NCBI RefSeq assembly: GCF_048820895.1
Contig: NZ_JBMERQ010000002.1
Location: 852,307 to 916,306 of the forward strand
Source: Cribrihabitans_A neustonicus
Lineage (GTDB): Bacteria; Pseudomonadota; Alphaproteobacteria; Rhodobacterales; Rhodobacteraceae
Direction: 5' to 3'
DNA length: 64,000 bases
Shown: positions 9,726-19,285 of the stretch, in pieces
Numbering within the stretch: the first letter of the stretch is position 1
How the letters are laid out: each line of letters opens with the position of its first letter
The notes under the pieces: model-generated
Databases searched by the model: none
The model's input: the letters and a program-made list of their open reading frames with translations, nothing else
Told to the model about the DNA's origin: nothing
Program-made: the position numbers and the translations under genes

Positions 9726-11477
9726 ATGGAACGGAGGCTGGCCGCTGTGCTGGCGGCTGACATGGCAGGCTACAGCCGGCTGATGGAAGCTGACGAGCAA
9801 GGGACCCTTGCGCGTCTGCGCACCTGCCGCATCGAACTGATTGATCCGGCGATCGCCACTCACCATGGAAGCATTATAAAGACTGCCGGCGACGGCTTGC
9901 TGGCCGAGTTTCACAGCGTGTGTGAGGCGGTGGCATGTGCAGCCGCAATTCAGGAGCAGATGCTGCACCGCAATGCCGGGGTGCCGGCCGATCGTCGTAT
10001 CCAATTCCGGATCGGGATTAACCTCGGCGACATAATGTTCGAGCAGGGAGATATTTTTGGCAGCGGTGTTAACATCGCTGCCCGGCTGGAGCAGTTCGCA
10101 GGGGCTGGTGAGGTTTGTGTATCTGACGCTGTCTATCAGCAAGTGCGCAGCCAAGGCGCGATGCGGTTTGAGGATTTGGGCGAGCAATCCCTGAAGAACA
10201 TATCCGCGCCCGTCCGGGTTTACCGGCTGCTTCGCGGGAAGGAGGCTGAAACGGACCCGGGCGGGCCGGACGCCGAGGCGGCTGGCGCTCTCCCGGGAGG
10301 GGCTGTCAAACCATCGATCGCCGTCCTGCCGTTTGCGAATTTGAGCGGCGATCCTGAGCAGGAGTTCTTCGCCGACGGCCTGACCGAAGATATTCTGACT
10401 GAACTGGCCCGCCGCCACGAACTGTTCGTGATCTCCCGGAACTCCACGTTCGTATATAAGGGGCAGGCCGTAAATCTGCGCGAGGTGGCCGAAAAGCTGG
10501 GAGCGCGGTACATCGTCGAAGGCAGTGTGCGACGAGCAGGGAGGCGGCTGCGGGTGAGTGTTCAGCTGATTGACAGCCGCAACGATTCCCACATTTGGGC
10601 GGAAAAGTACGACCGCGATCTGGATGACATTTTTGCTATCCAGGACGAAGTGACGTCCTCCATCGTTGCAACACTGCCCGGGCGAATCGAAGCGTCACAG
10701 CAGGTGGAACTGTACAGGAAAGCCCCGTCCAGCTTTGCAGCCTATGAATGCGTGCTGGCGGCGAAGGTGCTCCATCACCGCTGCACCCGCGAGGACAATG
10801 CGGAAGCGATGAAGCTGATTGACCGGGCGATCGAGCTGGATCCCGAATTCGCACACGCTCATGCCTGGCGCGGCTGCATCCGCGGCCAGGCTTGGGGTTG
10901 CGGGTGGTGCGAAGACCGGGACGCGATGCTGGCGCTGGCCGGAGAAGCGATCGAGAAGGCTGCGGCTCTGGATGACAACGACGCTGATGTGCACCGGCTG
11001 ATGGCGGCCCTCAGCATCGTCCGCAACGATCTCGACAGGGCGCAATATCACCAGGAACGGGCGCTGGCACTGAACCCGAATTACGACCTGTCGGTGGTGC
11101 AGATGGGCGAATTGCTGACTTGGACGGGGCAGCCGGAGGAGGGCGCGGAATGGATCCGCAAAGCAATGCGTCTGAACCCGCATTTCCCAGCCCGGTTCTG
11201 GAGCCACCTGGGCAAAGCGCATTTCACGGCCCGGCGTTACGACGAGGCCATTTCCGATTTCATGCGCTTGCCTTCGCTGGACGCGGTGCAGGCGGCGATT
11301 GTGGCGGCCTGCCACGCCTGGGCCGGGGACGAGGAAAAGGCGGCTGCCTACGCGGCCGAGGTGCGTGCGCTGGCTCCGGAGGCGGACGTTCCAGCCTTGC
11401 TGGCCGGGCTTCATTACGGCCGCCGTGAGGACGCAGAGCACTTTGCCGAAGGGGTGCGCAAAGCAGGCATCGTGTGA
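9726..11477 (+). CDS. Class III adenylate/guanylate cyclase-like protein with TolB-like and TPR domains
   Basis: The 583-residue protein has three parts. Residues 1-170 form a class III cyclase catalytic domain (AADMAGYSRLMEADE, KTAGDGLLAEF, FRIGINLGDI). Residues about 195-330 form the TolB-amino-terminal-like domain of alphaproteobacterial cyclases (IAVLPFANLSGDPEQEFFADG, ARYIVEGSVRR). The remainder is tetratricopeptide-like repeats (AIELDPEFAHAHAWRG, RALALNPNYD, MRLNPHFPARFW). No membrane segment is seen. The start at 9726 is favoured by GGAGGAG six bases upstream; an in-frame start at 9597 would overlap rlmJ. Both aspartates expected for metal binding appear present, so cyclic nucleotide synthesis is possible. 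Whether the substrate is ATP or GTP is unknown. Confidence 0.88.
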   Translation: MERRLAAVLAADMAGYSRLMEADEQGTLARLRTCRIELIDPAIATHHGSIIKTAGDGLLAEFHSVCEAVACAAAIQEQMLHRNAGVPADRRIQFRIGINLGDIMFEQGDIFGSGVNIAARLEQFAGAGEVCVSDAVYQQVRSQGAMRFEDLGEQSLKNISAPVRVYRLLRGKEAETDPGGPDAEAAGALPGGAVKPSIAVLPFANLSGDPEQEFFADGLTEDILTELARRHELFVISRNSTFVYKGQAVNLREVAEKLGARYIVEGSVRRAGRRLRVSVQLIDSRNDSHIWAEKYDRDLDDIFAIQDEVTSSIVATLPGRIEASQQVELYRKAPSSFAAYECVLAAKVLHHRCTREDNAEAMKLIDRAIELDPEFAHAHAWRGCIRGQAWGCGWCEDRDAMLALAGEAIEKAAALDDNDADVHRLMAALSIVRNDLDRAQYHQERALALNPNYDLSVVQMGELLTWTGQPEEGAEWIRKAMRLNPHFPARFWSHLGKAHFTARRYDEAISDFMRLPSLDAVQAAIVAACHAWAGDEEKAAAYAAEVRALAPEADVPALLAGLHYGRREDAEHFAEGVRKAGIV

Positions 11478-11521
11478 AAGCCGTAACGCCCTGACTGCGC
11501 GTTTTCGCGGCAAAGCCGGGG

Positions 11522-11546
11522 GCAGCCCGCTGGAGCAGCGGGCTGC
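11522..11546. terminator. Perfect 10-bp hairpin between convergent cyclase gene and leuA
   Basis: Arms GCAGCCCGCT and AGCGGGCTGC enclose a 5-base loop. It lies in the 89-base gap between two converging genes. There is no T-run on either side, so it may be a Rho-assisted or processing hairpin rather than a strict intrinsic terminator. Confidence 0.45.
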
Positions 11547-11566
11547 AGCGGGGCCTGTGCGGCCGC

Positions 11567-13153
<1,587 letters not shown>

Positions 13154-13265
13154 GGCTGATATCTTTCGTTTCTGTCCTGAGCCGGTTGGTCCTGAACCCT
13201 GCGGGATTGCGCCGCGGCGGGCTGCATCTGCGGAGTGCGGGACGTGGGGGGTGGTCTTTGCCTGT

Positions 13266-13320
13266 TGGCGCGCGAGCAGCAATCCTCTGAGCGGGCGCGC
13301 CAGACCGGCACGCTCAGAGG
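13266..13320 (-). promoter_or_regulatory. Attenuator-like RNA hairpin in the leuA leader, with alternative pairing
   Basis: On the minus strand CCTCTGAGCG (13311-13320) pairs perfectly with CGCTCAGAGG (13284-13293) around a 17-base loop. The first arm carries the TGA stop codon of the leader peptide. In the loop TGGCGCGC (13295-13302) is complementary to GCGCGCCA at 13266-13273, so a second, mutually exclusive fold is possible. No T-run follows, so the termination mechanism is unclear. Confidence 0.6.
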
Positions 13321-13400
13321 CGGGCTAGGATCAGTAGGGCGCAGAAAGCCGTCCCGCGGAAGGCGGCATGGGTAGCGGGAATTTCTGCGCGTCTGCTCAT
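13314..13400 (-). CDS. Putative leucine leader peptide (28 aa) of the leuA attenuator
   Basis: An ATG at 13400 opens a 28-codon frame ending in TGA at 13314-13316, just inside the first arm of the leuA leader hairpin. The peptide ends in ALLILARL: four leucines and one isoleucine in the last eight codons. Two of the leucines are CTA, a codon rarely used in the neighbouring GC-rich genes. This is the classic layout of an attenuator leader in which ribosome stalling at control codons changes RNA folding. No Shine-Dalgarno sequence precedes the ATG, but a TATAAA box ends 8 bases upstream. Transcription may therefore start at or next to the ATG, giving a leaderless message. It is too short for normal gene callers. 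Function is inferred. Confidence 0.65.
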   Translation of the reverse strand: MSRRAEIPATHAAFRGTAFCALLILARL

Positions 13401-13408
13401 GGGGGTGA

Positions 13409-13446
13409 TTTATACAGAGGCAAATGCGAATGGGAAGAAATTTCTT
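13409..13446 (-). promoter_or_regulatory. Putative promoter of the leuA leader with an overlapping 12-bp palindrome
   Basis: On the minus strand TATAAA occupies 13409-13414, with TTCCCA 16 bases upstream as a weak -35 (13431-13436). A perfect palindrome, AAGAAATTTCTT (13435-13446), overlaps the -35 side and could be an operator. The -10 to ATG distance predicts a leaderless transcript. Confidence 0.45.
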
Positions 13447-13720
13447 GCTGCCGTGCGTTCGGGTGCGCCGGACGTTCCGCGCGGGCCCGGGAACCGGTGC
13501 GGCGGGGTGCCAAGCCTGCGGGGATAAAGACAATTTGCCGGATTCGGGGTAGAGTGGCAGGCAGGGGGGCCGCAGACGGAGCCACTTCTGCCCCGCTGCG
13601 GCCCCTGTCAAGGGGATGGCCCGGCGGCGAATTGACGCTTGCAAAATAATCTGTCTTCGCCTTGAAGGTCCGGATCGGGGCGCGGCCGCCTGTGCCAGCG
13701 CCTCCAAGAGGAGGAAGAGA

Positions 13721-14158
13721 GTGTCACACAAAAAAGTCCTACTGGGATATGACGACAGCCGCGCCGCGAAGTCGGCGCTTGCCTTTGCCGCGGATCTGGC
13801 CAAGGCGCAGAACGCCGAGCTGGTCATCGCGCATGTGCTTGAATGGTCGCCATATTCCTTTCTGACCCCGGAGGAGATCGAGGCCCGGCACCAGCGCCGC
13901 GAGGATGAACTGAAGCGTGCCGAGGACGCGCTGCTCGCGCCGGTTCGCAAAAGCCTCGAGGGATCGGGAATCACTGTCACCACAGTGCTGAAATACGGCC
14001 ATATCGCCGAAACGCTGTGCGCGATCCTGAAGGACACGGGGGCTTCGCAGCTGATCATCGGCCGCACCGGCCATTCGGCATTGTCCTCGCGTCTGTTCGG
14101 CTCGGTTGCCGGCAGCCTCGCGCAGGCAGCTCCGGTGCCGGTTACCATCGTTCCATGA
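13721..14158 (+). CDS. Universal stress protein (UspA family)
   Basis: The 145-residue single-domain protein begins VSHKKVLLGYDDSRAAKSAL and ends with SLAQAAPVPVTIVP, both typical of UspA. The ATP-binding pattern G-2x-G-9x-G-S is present as GRTGHSALSSRLFGS, so it is probably of the nucleotide-binding type. The GTG start at 13721 is fixed by AGGAGG at 13709-13714, six bases before it. The symporter gene follows 23 bases later on the same strand, so the two are probably co-transcribed. Role under specific stress is unknown. Confidence 0.9.
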   Translation: MSHKKVLLGYDDSRAAKSALAFAADLAKAQNAELVIAHVLEWSPYSFLTPEEIEARHQRREDELKRAEDALLAPVRKSLEGSGITVTTVLKYGHIAETLCAILKDTGASQLIIGRTGHSALSSRLFGSVAGSLAQAAPVPVTIVP

Positions 14159-14181
14159 AATCCAGCAGCTGAGGGACTGTC

Positions 14182-15720
14182 ATGAAATTTCCTATCTCCG
14201 CCGCCGCGCTGGCGGCACTGCTGGCTGCACCCATGCCGGCAATGGCGCAATCCATCGACGAGCAGGTCAACGCGCTGTTCGCAAATTCCACCGGCTGGTT
14301 CGTCAACCTGATCTTCAGCCCCTTCCCCGGCACCGACTTCCCCTGGATCGTCGGCTGGCTGGTGATCGCGGCGACAGTCTTCACCGTCTATTTCGGTCTG
14401 ATCCAGTTCCGCGCGTTCCCGCATTCGATCGCGCTGGTGAAAGGCGACTACGCCGACCCCAATGACGCGGGTGAAGTCAGCCACTTCCAGGCGCTTGCCA
14501 CCGCGCTTTCGGGCACCGTCGGTCTTGGCAATATCGCGGGTGTGGCCGTCGCCGTCGGCATCGGCGGGCCGGGAGCGACCTTCTGGATGATCCTCGCGGG
14601 CCTGATGGGCATGGCCTCGAAGTTCACCGAATGCACGCTTGGCGTCAAATACCGCAACGAGTTCCCGGACGGCCATGTCTCCGGCGGGCCGATGTACTAC
14701 ATGACCAAGGGTTTTGCCGAGCGCGGCCTGCCGATGGGCAAGGTCCTTGCGGTCATGTTCTCGGTCTTCTGCATCCTCGGCTCACTGGGCGGCGGCAACA
14801 TGTTCCAGGCCAACCAGGCGCACGCGCAGATTTCCAGCGTCGTTGGCGAATATCCGGGCTGGATCACCGGCGTGGTGTTCGCGGCTATCGTGTTTGCAGT
14901 GATCGTCGGCGGCCTGAAGTCGATCGCGCGGGTCACAGAAAAGGTCGTGCCTTTCATGGGCGTGATGTATGTGGCCGCGGCGCTGGTGATCCTGGCGATG
15001 AACGCCGACAAGATCGGCTGGGCCTTCGGGCAGATCTTCGACGGTGCCTTTACCGGGCTCGGCGTGGCCGGCGGCATGGTCGGCGCACTGATCCAGGGCT
15101 TCAAGCGGGCGGCGTTCTCCAACGAGGCCGGCGTCGGCTCGGCCGCGATCGCCCACTCTGCCGTGCGCACCAAGGAGCCGATTACCGAAGGTTTCGTGTC
15201 GCTGCTGGAGCCGTTCATCGACACCGTGGTGATCTGCACCATGACCGCGCTGGTGATCATCATCACCGGTCAGCTGGTGCAGGACCCGAATACCGGCCTC
15301 TACCTGCTGGATGAGGGCGCGAGCACGCTTCAGACCATCGACGGCAATAAGGGTGTGGCGCTGACTTCGGCCGCCTTCTCCTCCGCCTTCGACTGGTTCC
15401 AGTACGTGCTGGCGATCGCGGTGATCCTGTTTGCCTTCTCCACCATGATCAGCTGGTCCTACTATGGTCTGAAGGCCTGGACCTTCCTGTTCGGCGAAGG
15501 TGAGACCAAGGAGCTGGTGTTCAAGGTGATCTTCTGCATCTTCGTGGTGATCGGAGCGGCCGCCAACCTCGGCCCGGTGATCGACTTCTCCGATGCGGCG
15601 ATCTTTGCGATGGCCGTGGTCAACATCATCGCGCTCTATTTCCTGATGCCGATCGTCAAGCGCGAGCTGGACAGCTACATGTCGCGGCTGCGCACGGGCG
15701 AGATCAAGAAATTCACCTGA
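14182..15720 (+). CDS. Sodium:alanine symporter family (AGCS) transporter with signal-peptide-like N-terminus
   Basis: A 512-residue polytopic protein of the alanine or glycine:cation symporter family (AgcS/AlsT/DagA). Family signatures include TALSGTVGLGNIAGVAVAVGI-type text near residue 110, GGPGATFWM, and FKRAAFSNEAGVGSA near residue 310. About eleven hydrophobic segments follow. Unusually, the first 23 residues (MKFPISAAALAALLAAPMPA then MAQ) read like a cleavable Sec signal, ahead of the first core helix. It would import small neutral amino acids with sodium, consistent with a marine organism. It is followed at once by a strong intrinsic terminator (15752-15779). Confidence 0.93.
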   Translation: MKFPISAAALAALLAAPMPAMAQSIDEQVNALFANSTGWFVNLIFSPFPGTDFPWIVGWLVIAATVFTVYFGLIQFRAFPHSIALVKGDYADPNDAGEVSHFQALATALSGTVGLGNIAGVAVAVGIGGPGATFWMILAGLMGMASKFTECTLGVKYRNEFPDGHVSGGPMYYMTKGFAERGLPMGKVLAVMFSVFCILGSLGGGNMFQANQAHAQISSVVGEYPGWITGVVFAAIVFAVIVGGLKSIARVTEKVVPFMGVMYVAAALVILAMNADKIGWAFGQIFDGAFTGLGVAGGMVGALIQGFKRAAFSNEAGVGSAAIAHSAVRTKEPITEGFVSLLEPFIDTVVICTMTALVIIITGQLVQDPNTGLYLLDEGASTLQTIDGNKGVALTSAAFSSAFDWFQYVLAIAVILFAFSTMISWSYYGLKAWTFLFGEGETKELVFKVIFCIFVVIGAAANLGPVIDFSDAAIFAMAVVNIIALYFLMPIVKRELDSYMSRLRTGEIKKFT

Positions 15721-15751
15721 GCGTCTGGCGCTTGAGGTGAAGACACGGAGG

Positions 15752-15779
15752 CCGCCCCGGTTCGCCGGGGCGGTTTTTT
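15752..15779 (+). terminator. Intrinsic terminator of the usp-symporter unit
   Basis: Arms CCGCCCCGG (15752-15760) and CCGGGGCGG (15765-15773) enclose TTCG and are followed by six T residues (15774-15779). Textbook Rho-independent terminator. Confidence 0.95.
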
Positions 15780-15847
15780 CTTCGGTGGTTTCCATCGCGT
15801 TGTTTCGCCGTGGCGAAGGCACCCGCGTCTGCACCGGGCGCAAAGCC

Positions 15848-16015
15848 GTGCATTGACGGCGCGCGCGGAGGCGATCCCAACCGATATGACTGGCAGTTTA
15901 TCCCGGCCAAGACCGTTGACCCTCGCGAGGGCACCGCCCAGCCTTAGCCAAATCGCCGCCGCGTGGGGGCGCGCCGGCGATGCGCGGCGGCCTCCCGGCC
16001 TTGTCCCGCGCTGGG
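15848..16015 (+). repeat. Dispersed intergenic repeat, copy A (168 bp)
   Basis: This stretch matches the reverse complement of 25697-25863 over its whole length at roughly 80 percent identity by eye. Shared blocks include GACTGGCAGTTTATCCCGGC and CAAATCGCCGCCGCGTGGGG. It occupies most of the 379-base gap between the symporter terminator and the 16100 gene. No intact gene is present: in the frame that reads DWQFIPAK a stop (TAG) interrupts copy A. Confidence 0.85.
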
Positions 16016-16099
16016 GACATGCGGAACTGGATCAGCCCATAAAATCGGAGGCTCTCCCGCGGGACTGCGGAGGTTGCCATTTCTTTCTCCGGCCGCAGC

Positions 16100-16660
16100 T
16101 CAGCCTAGCCGCCGGAATACCCCAGGGTAGTCCAGCACCATTCCCGCCGCATCCACCTCGATTTCAGCGGTGAAGCCGCTCTCCAGCCCTTCATAGCGGT
16201 AGCGGGTCTCGTCCAGCCGGGTGTAGCGCTGACGCGTCATGCGGGGTGCTGCCTCTCCCGCGCCGGTCTCGGGCGGCGGCACAAAAGCCGCAAGAATCTC
16301 GGCGCTTGCGCCGACTGCGAGGCCCAGCCTGCGGACCGGCAGCGTATTGGTCGCAGGCGTGATGCCGATATCAACGTCGATACAGCCTTCCAGAGCGGGA
16401 ATGGCAGCGGCGCGGGTCACATCCTGCCATTGCCCCCGGCCGTCCGATGCAAGGTGCAGGCAGCGCCCGCCGGTAAAGCACAGCCGCACCTCCCGCGTGT
16501 GGAACTGCGCGTCCGTGCGCACCCAGTAGTACGCGCCAAAAAGCGCCGGGTCGCATCCGGCCACCACGCCGTCAAGCGTCAGCCCTTCCGCCGTCCCGGT
16601 GAGGACGCAGTGTTCCAGACCCTGCCGCTGCCAGTCGCACCAGCGCGCAACCTTTTGCAT
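16100..16660 (-). CDS. Putative glycolipid-binding domain protein (DUF1089-like)
   Basis: The 186-residue cytoplasmic-looking protein resembles the Glycolipid_bind (formerly DUF1089) family: an all-beta protein with CDPALFGAYYWVRTDAQF, a segment CIDVDIGITPATNTLPVRRL, and the C-terminal RYRYEGLESGFTAEIEVDA. Family members are mostly uncharacterised; the domain name derives from structural similarity to lipid-binding folds, not from a shown activity. The ATG at 16660 is preceded by TGAACG and then a run of ten G and nine T (minus strand), with the G-run in the place of the ribosome binding site. That tract may be slippage-prone. Confidence 0.72.
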   Translation of the reverse strand: MQKVARWCDWQRQGLEHCVLTGTAEGLTLDGVVAGCDPALFGAYYWVRTDAQFHTREVRLCFTGGRCLHLASDGRGQWQDVTRAAAIPALEGCIDVDIGITPATNTLPVRRLGLAVGASAEILAAFVPPPETGAGEAAPRMTRQRYTRLDETRYRYEGLESGFTAEIEVDAAGMVLDYPGVFRRLG

Positions 16661-16666
16661 CGTTCA

Positions 16667-16685
16667 CCCCCCCCCCAAAAAAAAA
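16667..16685 (-). repeat. Homopolymer tract T9-G10 at the ribosome binding site of the 16100-16660 gene
   Basis: On the plus strand ten C (16667-16676) are followed by nine A (16677-16685). On the coding strand this reads T9G10, six bases before the ATG, so the G-run itself is the only Shine-Dalgarno candidate. Confidence 0.9.
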
Positions 16686-16755
16686 TGGAACAATACAAGA
16701 ACATTAATGAGACCCAGCTTAGCCGTAAAGGAATATTTCGCGCTGAGACAGGCCG

Positions 16756-17595
16756 CTATGCCGGGTAATCCCTGATATCGCTTCGGTGCAGGAAAGCTTC
16801 TCCCGCCTTACGGCCGGCATCCCAAGTGGCCTGAATTTTTTCCGGGTCGGTGAAATCGATCTTGTCGGCGGGCACGTCCTCCTCGGGCCAGACATAGAGC
16901 CGCCCGCCGGCCTGCGGCAAGCGTTTGTAGATGCGGGTCAGCACCACCAGCGTTGCCCCGCGGTCCGGCTCCGGCATCGGCGCCTGATCCGCCATGCCGC
17001 CGTCGATCACCGCGCGGCCCAGCCAGCGCGGCGGGGTGAAGACCGGTGGGATGGTGGCGGCGTGGCATACGAGATCGGGCAGCGTGCCCTGCCGCGCGGC
17101 TTCCCGCGCATCCACAAGGCTGGTAGTGACGCCCAATCGCTTCGCCCAGTTGAAATGCGGCGAGCCAACCAGATGCAGCTCCGCCTCATAGGCAAGCGCC
17201 GCCAGGCTGCCACTCAGCCGCGCCCAGCGGCCGGAGGGCGGGTGCCCGAGCAGGATCTGGGCCTGCGGGCCGCGGGCGATCCGCTGCATTGCCTCCTTGT
17301 CGACAACCGCAGTGACCACCTCGCCATAGACCCGCTGGTGCGGGGTGAGTCCGCCTGCGCCGCGGGCGTGCCAGTCGATGTTGCTGCCGGTGCGGCGGAA
17401 GGCGGCCTTCATCTCCTTCAGCACCTGTGGCCCGCGTTCGGAGAGGAACCCCGCAAGCGTCAGCGCCCCTCCGGAGACACCCGCAACGCGCGCCGGAGCC
17501 AGCGGCAGCGCGTGCCGTACCACATCCAGAAATCCGCCTTGCCAGAAACAGCGGCAGCCCCCGCCGGAGAGAACCAGTTGTTCGAAATGCGCCAT
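16756..17595 (-). CDS. Patatin-like phospholipase
   Basis: The 279-residue protein carries the patatin serine-aspartate dyad. The oxyanion loop is LSGGGCRCFWQGG at residues 8-20, the nucleophile elbow is GVSGGAL (near residue 40), and the catalytic aspartate motif is VIDGGMADQ near residue 200. Enzymes of this family hydrolyse acyl esters of phospholipids. No signal peptide or membrane anchor is visible, so cytoplasmic action is expected. The ATG at 17595 is preferred because the oxyanion loop then sits at the usual short distance from the N-terminus. It follows the MORN gene on the same strand after 229 bases that contain a hairpin repeat. Confidence 0.88.
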   Translation of the reverse strand: MAHFEQLVLSGGGCRCFWQGGFLDVVRHALPLAPARVAGVSGGALTLAGFLSERGPQVLKEMKAAFRRTGSNIDWHARGAGGLTPHQRVYGEVVTAVVDKEAMQRIARGPQAQILLGHPPSGRWARLSGSLAALAYEAELHLVGSPHFNWAKRLGVTTSLVDAREAARQGTLPDLVCHAATIPPVFTPPRWLGRAVIDGGMADQAPMPEPDRGATLVVLTRIYKRLPQAGGRLYVWPEEDVPADKIDFTDPEKIQATWDAGRKAGEAFLHRSDIRDYPA

Positions 17596-17693
17596 GGCGG
17601 GAAGTCTAGAACGCCGGGGCAGCGCGGGCCAGCACCCTTGCGCAGCCGGGCGCACCGGACCGGCTTGGCAGACCGCAGGGCTCAAACGGCTCG

Positions 17694-17756
17694 GCGCCGC
17701 GCGCACGCGCGGCGCCCGGTCCAAGGCCGTTCCGGGCCTGCGGGCGGCAGCCCGCG
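17694..17756 (+). repeat. Tandem-hairpin element, copy 1
   Basis: A hairpin with arms GCGCCGCGCG and CGCGCGGCGC (17694-17715) is followed by CCGGTCCAA and a second hairpin containing GCGGGC and GCCCGC (about 17740-17756). The same order, hairpin, CCGGYCCAA-like spacer, hairpin, occurs near 60580-60650 and inverted at 25980-26041. Confidence 0.6.
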
Positions 17757-17824
17757 GGTGTGCGGGCACGGGCGCGCGCGCCCTGCTTGGGGTGAAGGAA
17801 GATATGCCCGAAGGCGGCTGCGGC

Positions 17825-19285
17825 TCAGTTGCTGCCGGGCTGTTCTGCCCCTGCCTCTGCCGCGCCGTTTTCCGGGGCAGCAGCGCCTTTGCGGACCAGG
17901 GCGCCGTTCTCCCAGGTGCCTTCCGTTTTCTGGCCGGTGGCGTATTTCATCGTGCCCGGGCCCTGGCGCTTGCCGTTCACAAAATGGCCCTCGTAAACAT
18001 CGCCATTCGCATAAGTGGCAATACCCTCGCCGCTGATCTTGCCTTCCTGCCATTCGCCTTCGTAGACGAAACCGTCCGGCATCTCGATCCGGCCCTGGCC
18101 GTGGCGCTGGCTGTTGGCAAACTCGCCTACGTAGACCGAGCCGTCGGAATAGGTCACCTTGGCCTCGCCATGGCGCTGGCCGTCCTGCCAGCCGCCCTCA
18201 TAGCGGTAGCCGTCGGTATAGGTCATCACGCCCTGGCCGTGGTTGCGGGCGTTCTTGAATTCGCCGGTGTAGACCACGCCGTTGGGGTAGGTGGCGGTGC
18301 CTTCGCCCTCGATCACCCCCGCGACCCAAGTGCCTTCGTAGGTGGAGCCGTCGGGATAGGTGATCTTGCCGTGGCCTTCCGCGAGGTCGTCGCGGAATTC
18401 GCCCTCATAGACCGAGCCGTCGGGGTAGGTGGCCTTGCCCTTGCCCTCGATCTGGCCGTTTGCCCATTCGCCGGTGTAGCTGTAGCCATCGGTCTTGGTG
18501 AAAGTGCCGGTGCCGTGGCGCAGATCGTCCTCGAATTCGCCTTCGTAGACGTCGCCGTTGGCATGGGTCTGCTTGCCCAGCCCCTCGCGGCGGCCCTCGG
18601 CCAGGGTGCCTTCGTAGATGTCGCCGTTCGGCTGCACCAGCTTGCCGGTGCCGTGCATCTGGTTGGCCGCCCATTCGCCCTCGTAAACCAGTCCGTCCGG
18701 CATCACCAGCTTGCCCTGGCCCTCAAGCCGGCCGTCCACGACGCCCCCTTCGTAGGTGGAGCCGTCGGGGTAGGTGACCTTGGCCTCACCTTGCTTGCTC
18801 CCATTGACCCAGGCGCCGTCGTAAACATAGCCGTTGGGGTTCTCCATCACGCCCTGGCCGTGGTGCTCGCCCGAGGCAAAGCCGCCCTCGTAGCGCACAC
18901 CGTTAGCATAGACCGCAATGCCCTCGCCGTGGATTTCACCATCTTTCCACTGGCCCTCGTAGGTCCCGCCATCGGCAAAGGTGATCCGGCCCATGCCCTC
19001 GGGCTTTCCGCGGGCAAATTCGCCCTCATAGACCGAGCCGTCGGGAAAGCGCGCTACACCGCGGCCGCGGATCTCGCCCTCTACCCATTCACCGGTGTAC
19101 TGATAGCCGCTCGGCAGCGTATAGGTCCCGGTGCCGTGCTGAAGCCCGCCCTTGAAGGTGCCTTCGTAGACCCCGCCGATCTCGTCCTGGGTGGTGATCA
19201 CCTTACCGTCCTGTTCCTGCGCCAGCGCGGGTGCGGCCAGCGCCAGGAGGGAAGTGAATGCCAATGCGGTGCCAAAACGGGTCAT
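17825..19285 (-). CDS. Exported MORN-repeat protein with 19 repeats
   Basis: The 486-residue protein starts with a signal peptide (MTRFGTALAFTSLLALAAP, then ALAQ). The rest is almost entirely 23-residue MORN repeats of the form VYEGEW..G..HGxGxxxYPDGS, about 19 in a row, ending in an alanine, glycine and asparagine-rich tail. MORN repeats form elongated beta-sheets that in eukaryotes bind lipids and scaffold membranes; bacterial examples are mostly uncharacterised. With no other domain, this is probably a periplasmic or secreted structural protein. The ATG at 19285 is chosen for its signal peptide; the frame is open farther upstream without support. The internal 69-bp periodicity makes the gene prone to recombination. 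Confidence 0.92.
   Translation of the reverse strand: MTRFGTALAFTSLLALAAPALAQEQDGKVITTQDEIGGVYEGTFKGGLQHGTGTYTLPSGYQYTGEWVEGEIRGRGVARFPDGSVYEGEFARGKPEGMGRITFADGGTYEGQWKDGEIHGEGIAVYANGVRYEGGFASGEHHGQGVMENPNGYVYDGAWVNGSKQGEAKVTYPDGSTYEGGVVDGRLEGQGKLVMPDGLVYEGEWAANQMHGTGKLVQPNGDIYEGTLAEGRREGLGKQTHANGDVYEGEFEDDLRHGTGTFTKTDGYSYTGEWANGQIEGKGKATYPDGSVYEGEFRDDLAEGHGKITYPDGSTYEGTWVAGVIEGEGTATYPNGVVYTGEFKNARNHGQGVMTYTDGYRYEGGWQDGQRHGEAKVTYSDGSVYVGEFANSQRHGQGRIEMPDGFVYEGEWQEGKISGEGIATYANGDVYEGHFVNGKRQGPGTMKYATGQKTEGTWENGALVRKGAAAPENGAAEAGAEQPGSN

Noticed and set aside
17900..19200. Regular 69-bp repeats that could suggest a CRISPR-like or tandem array
   Set aside because: The repeats are in frame, codon-degenerate and encode MORN units; there are no unique spacers.
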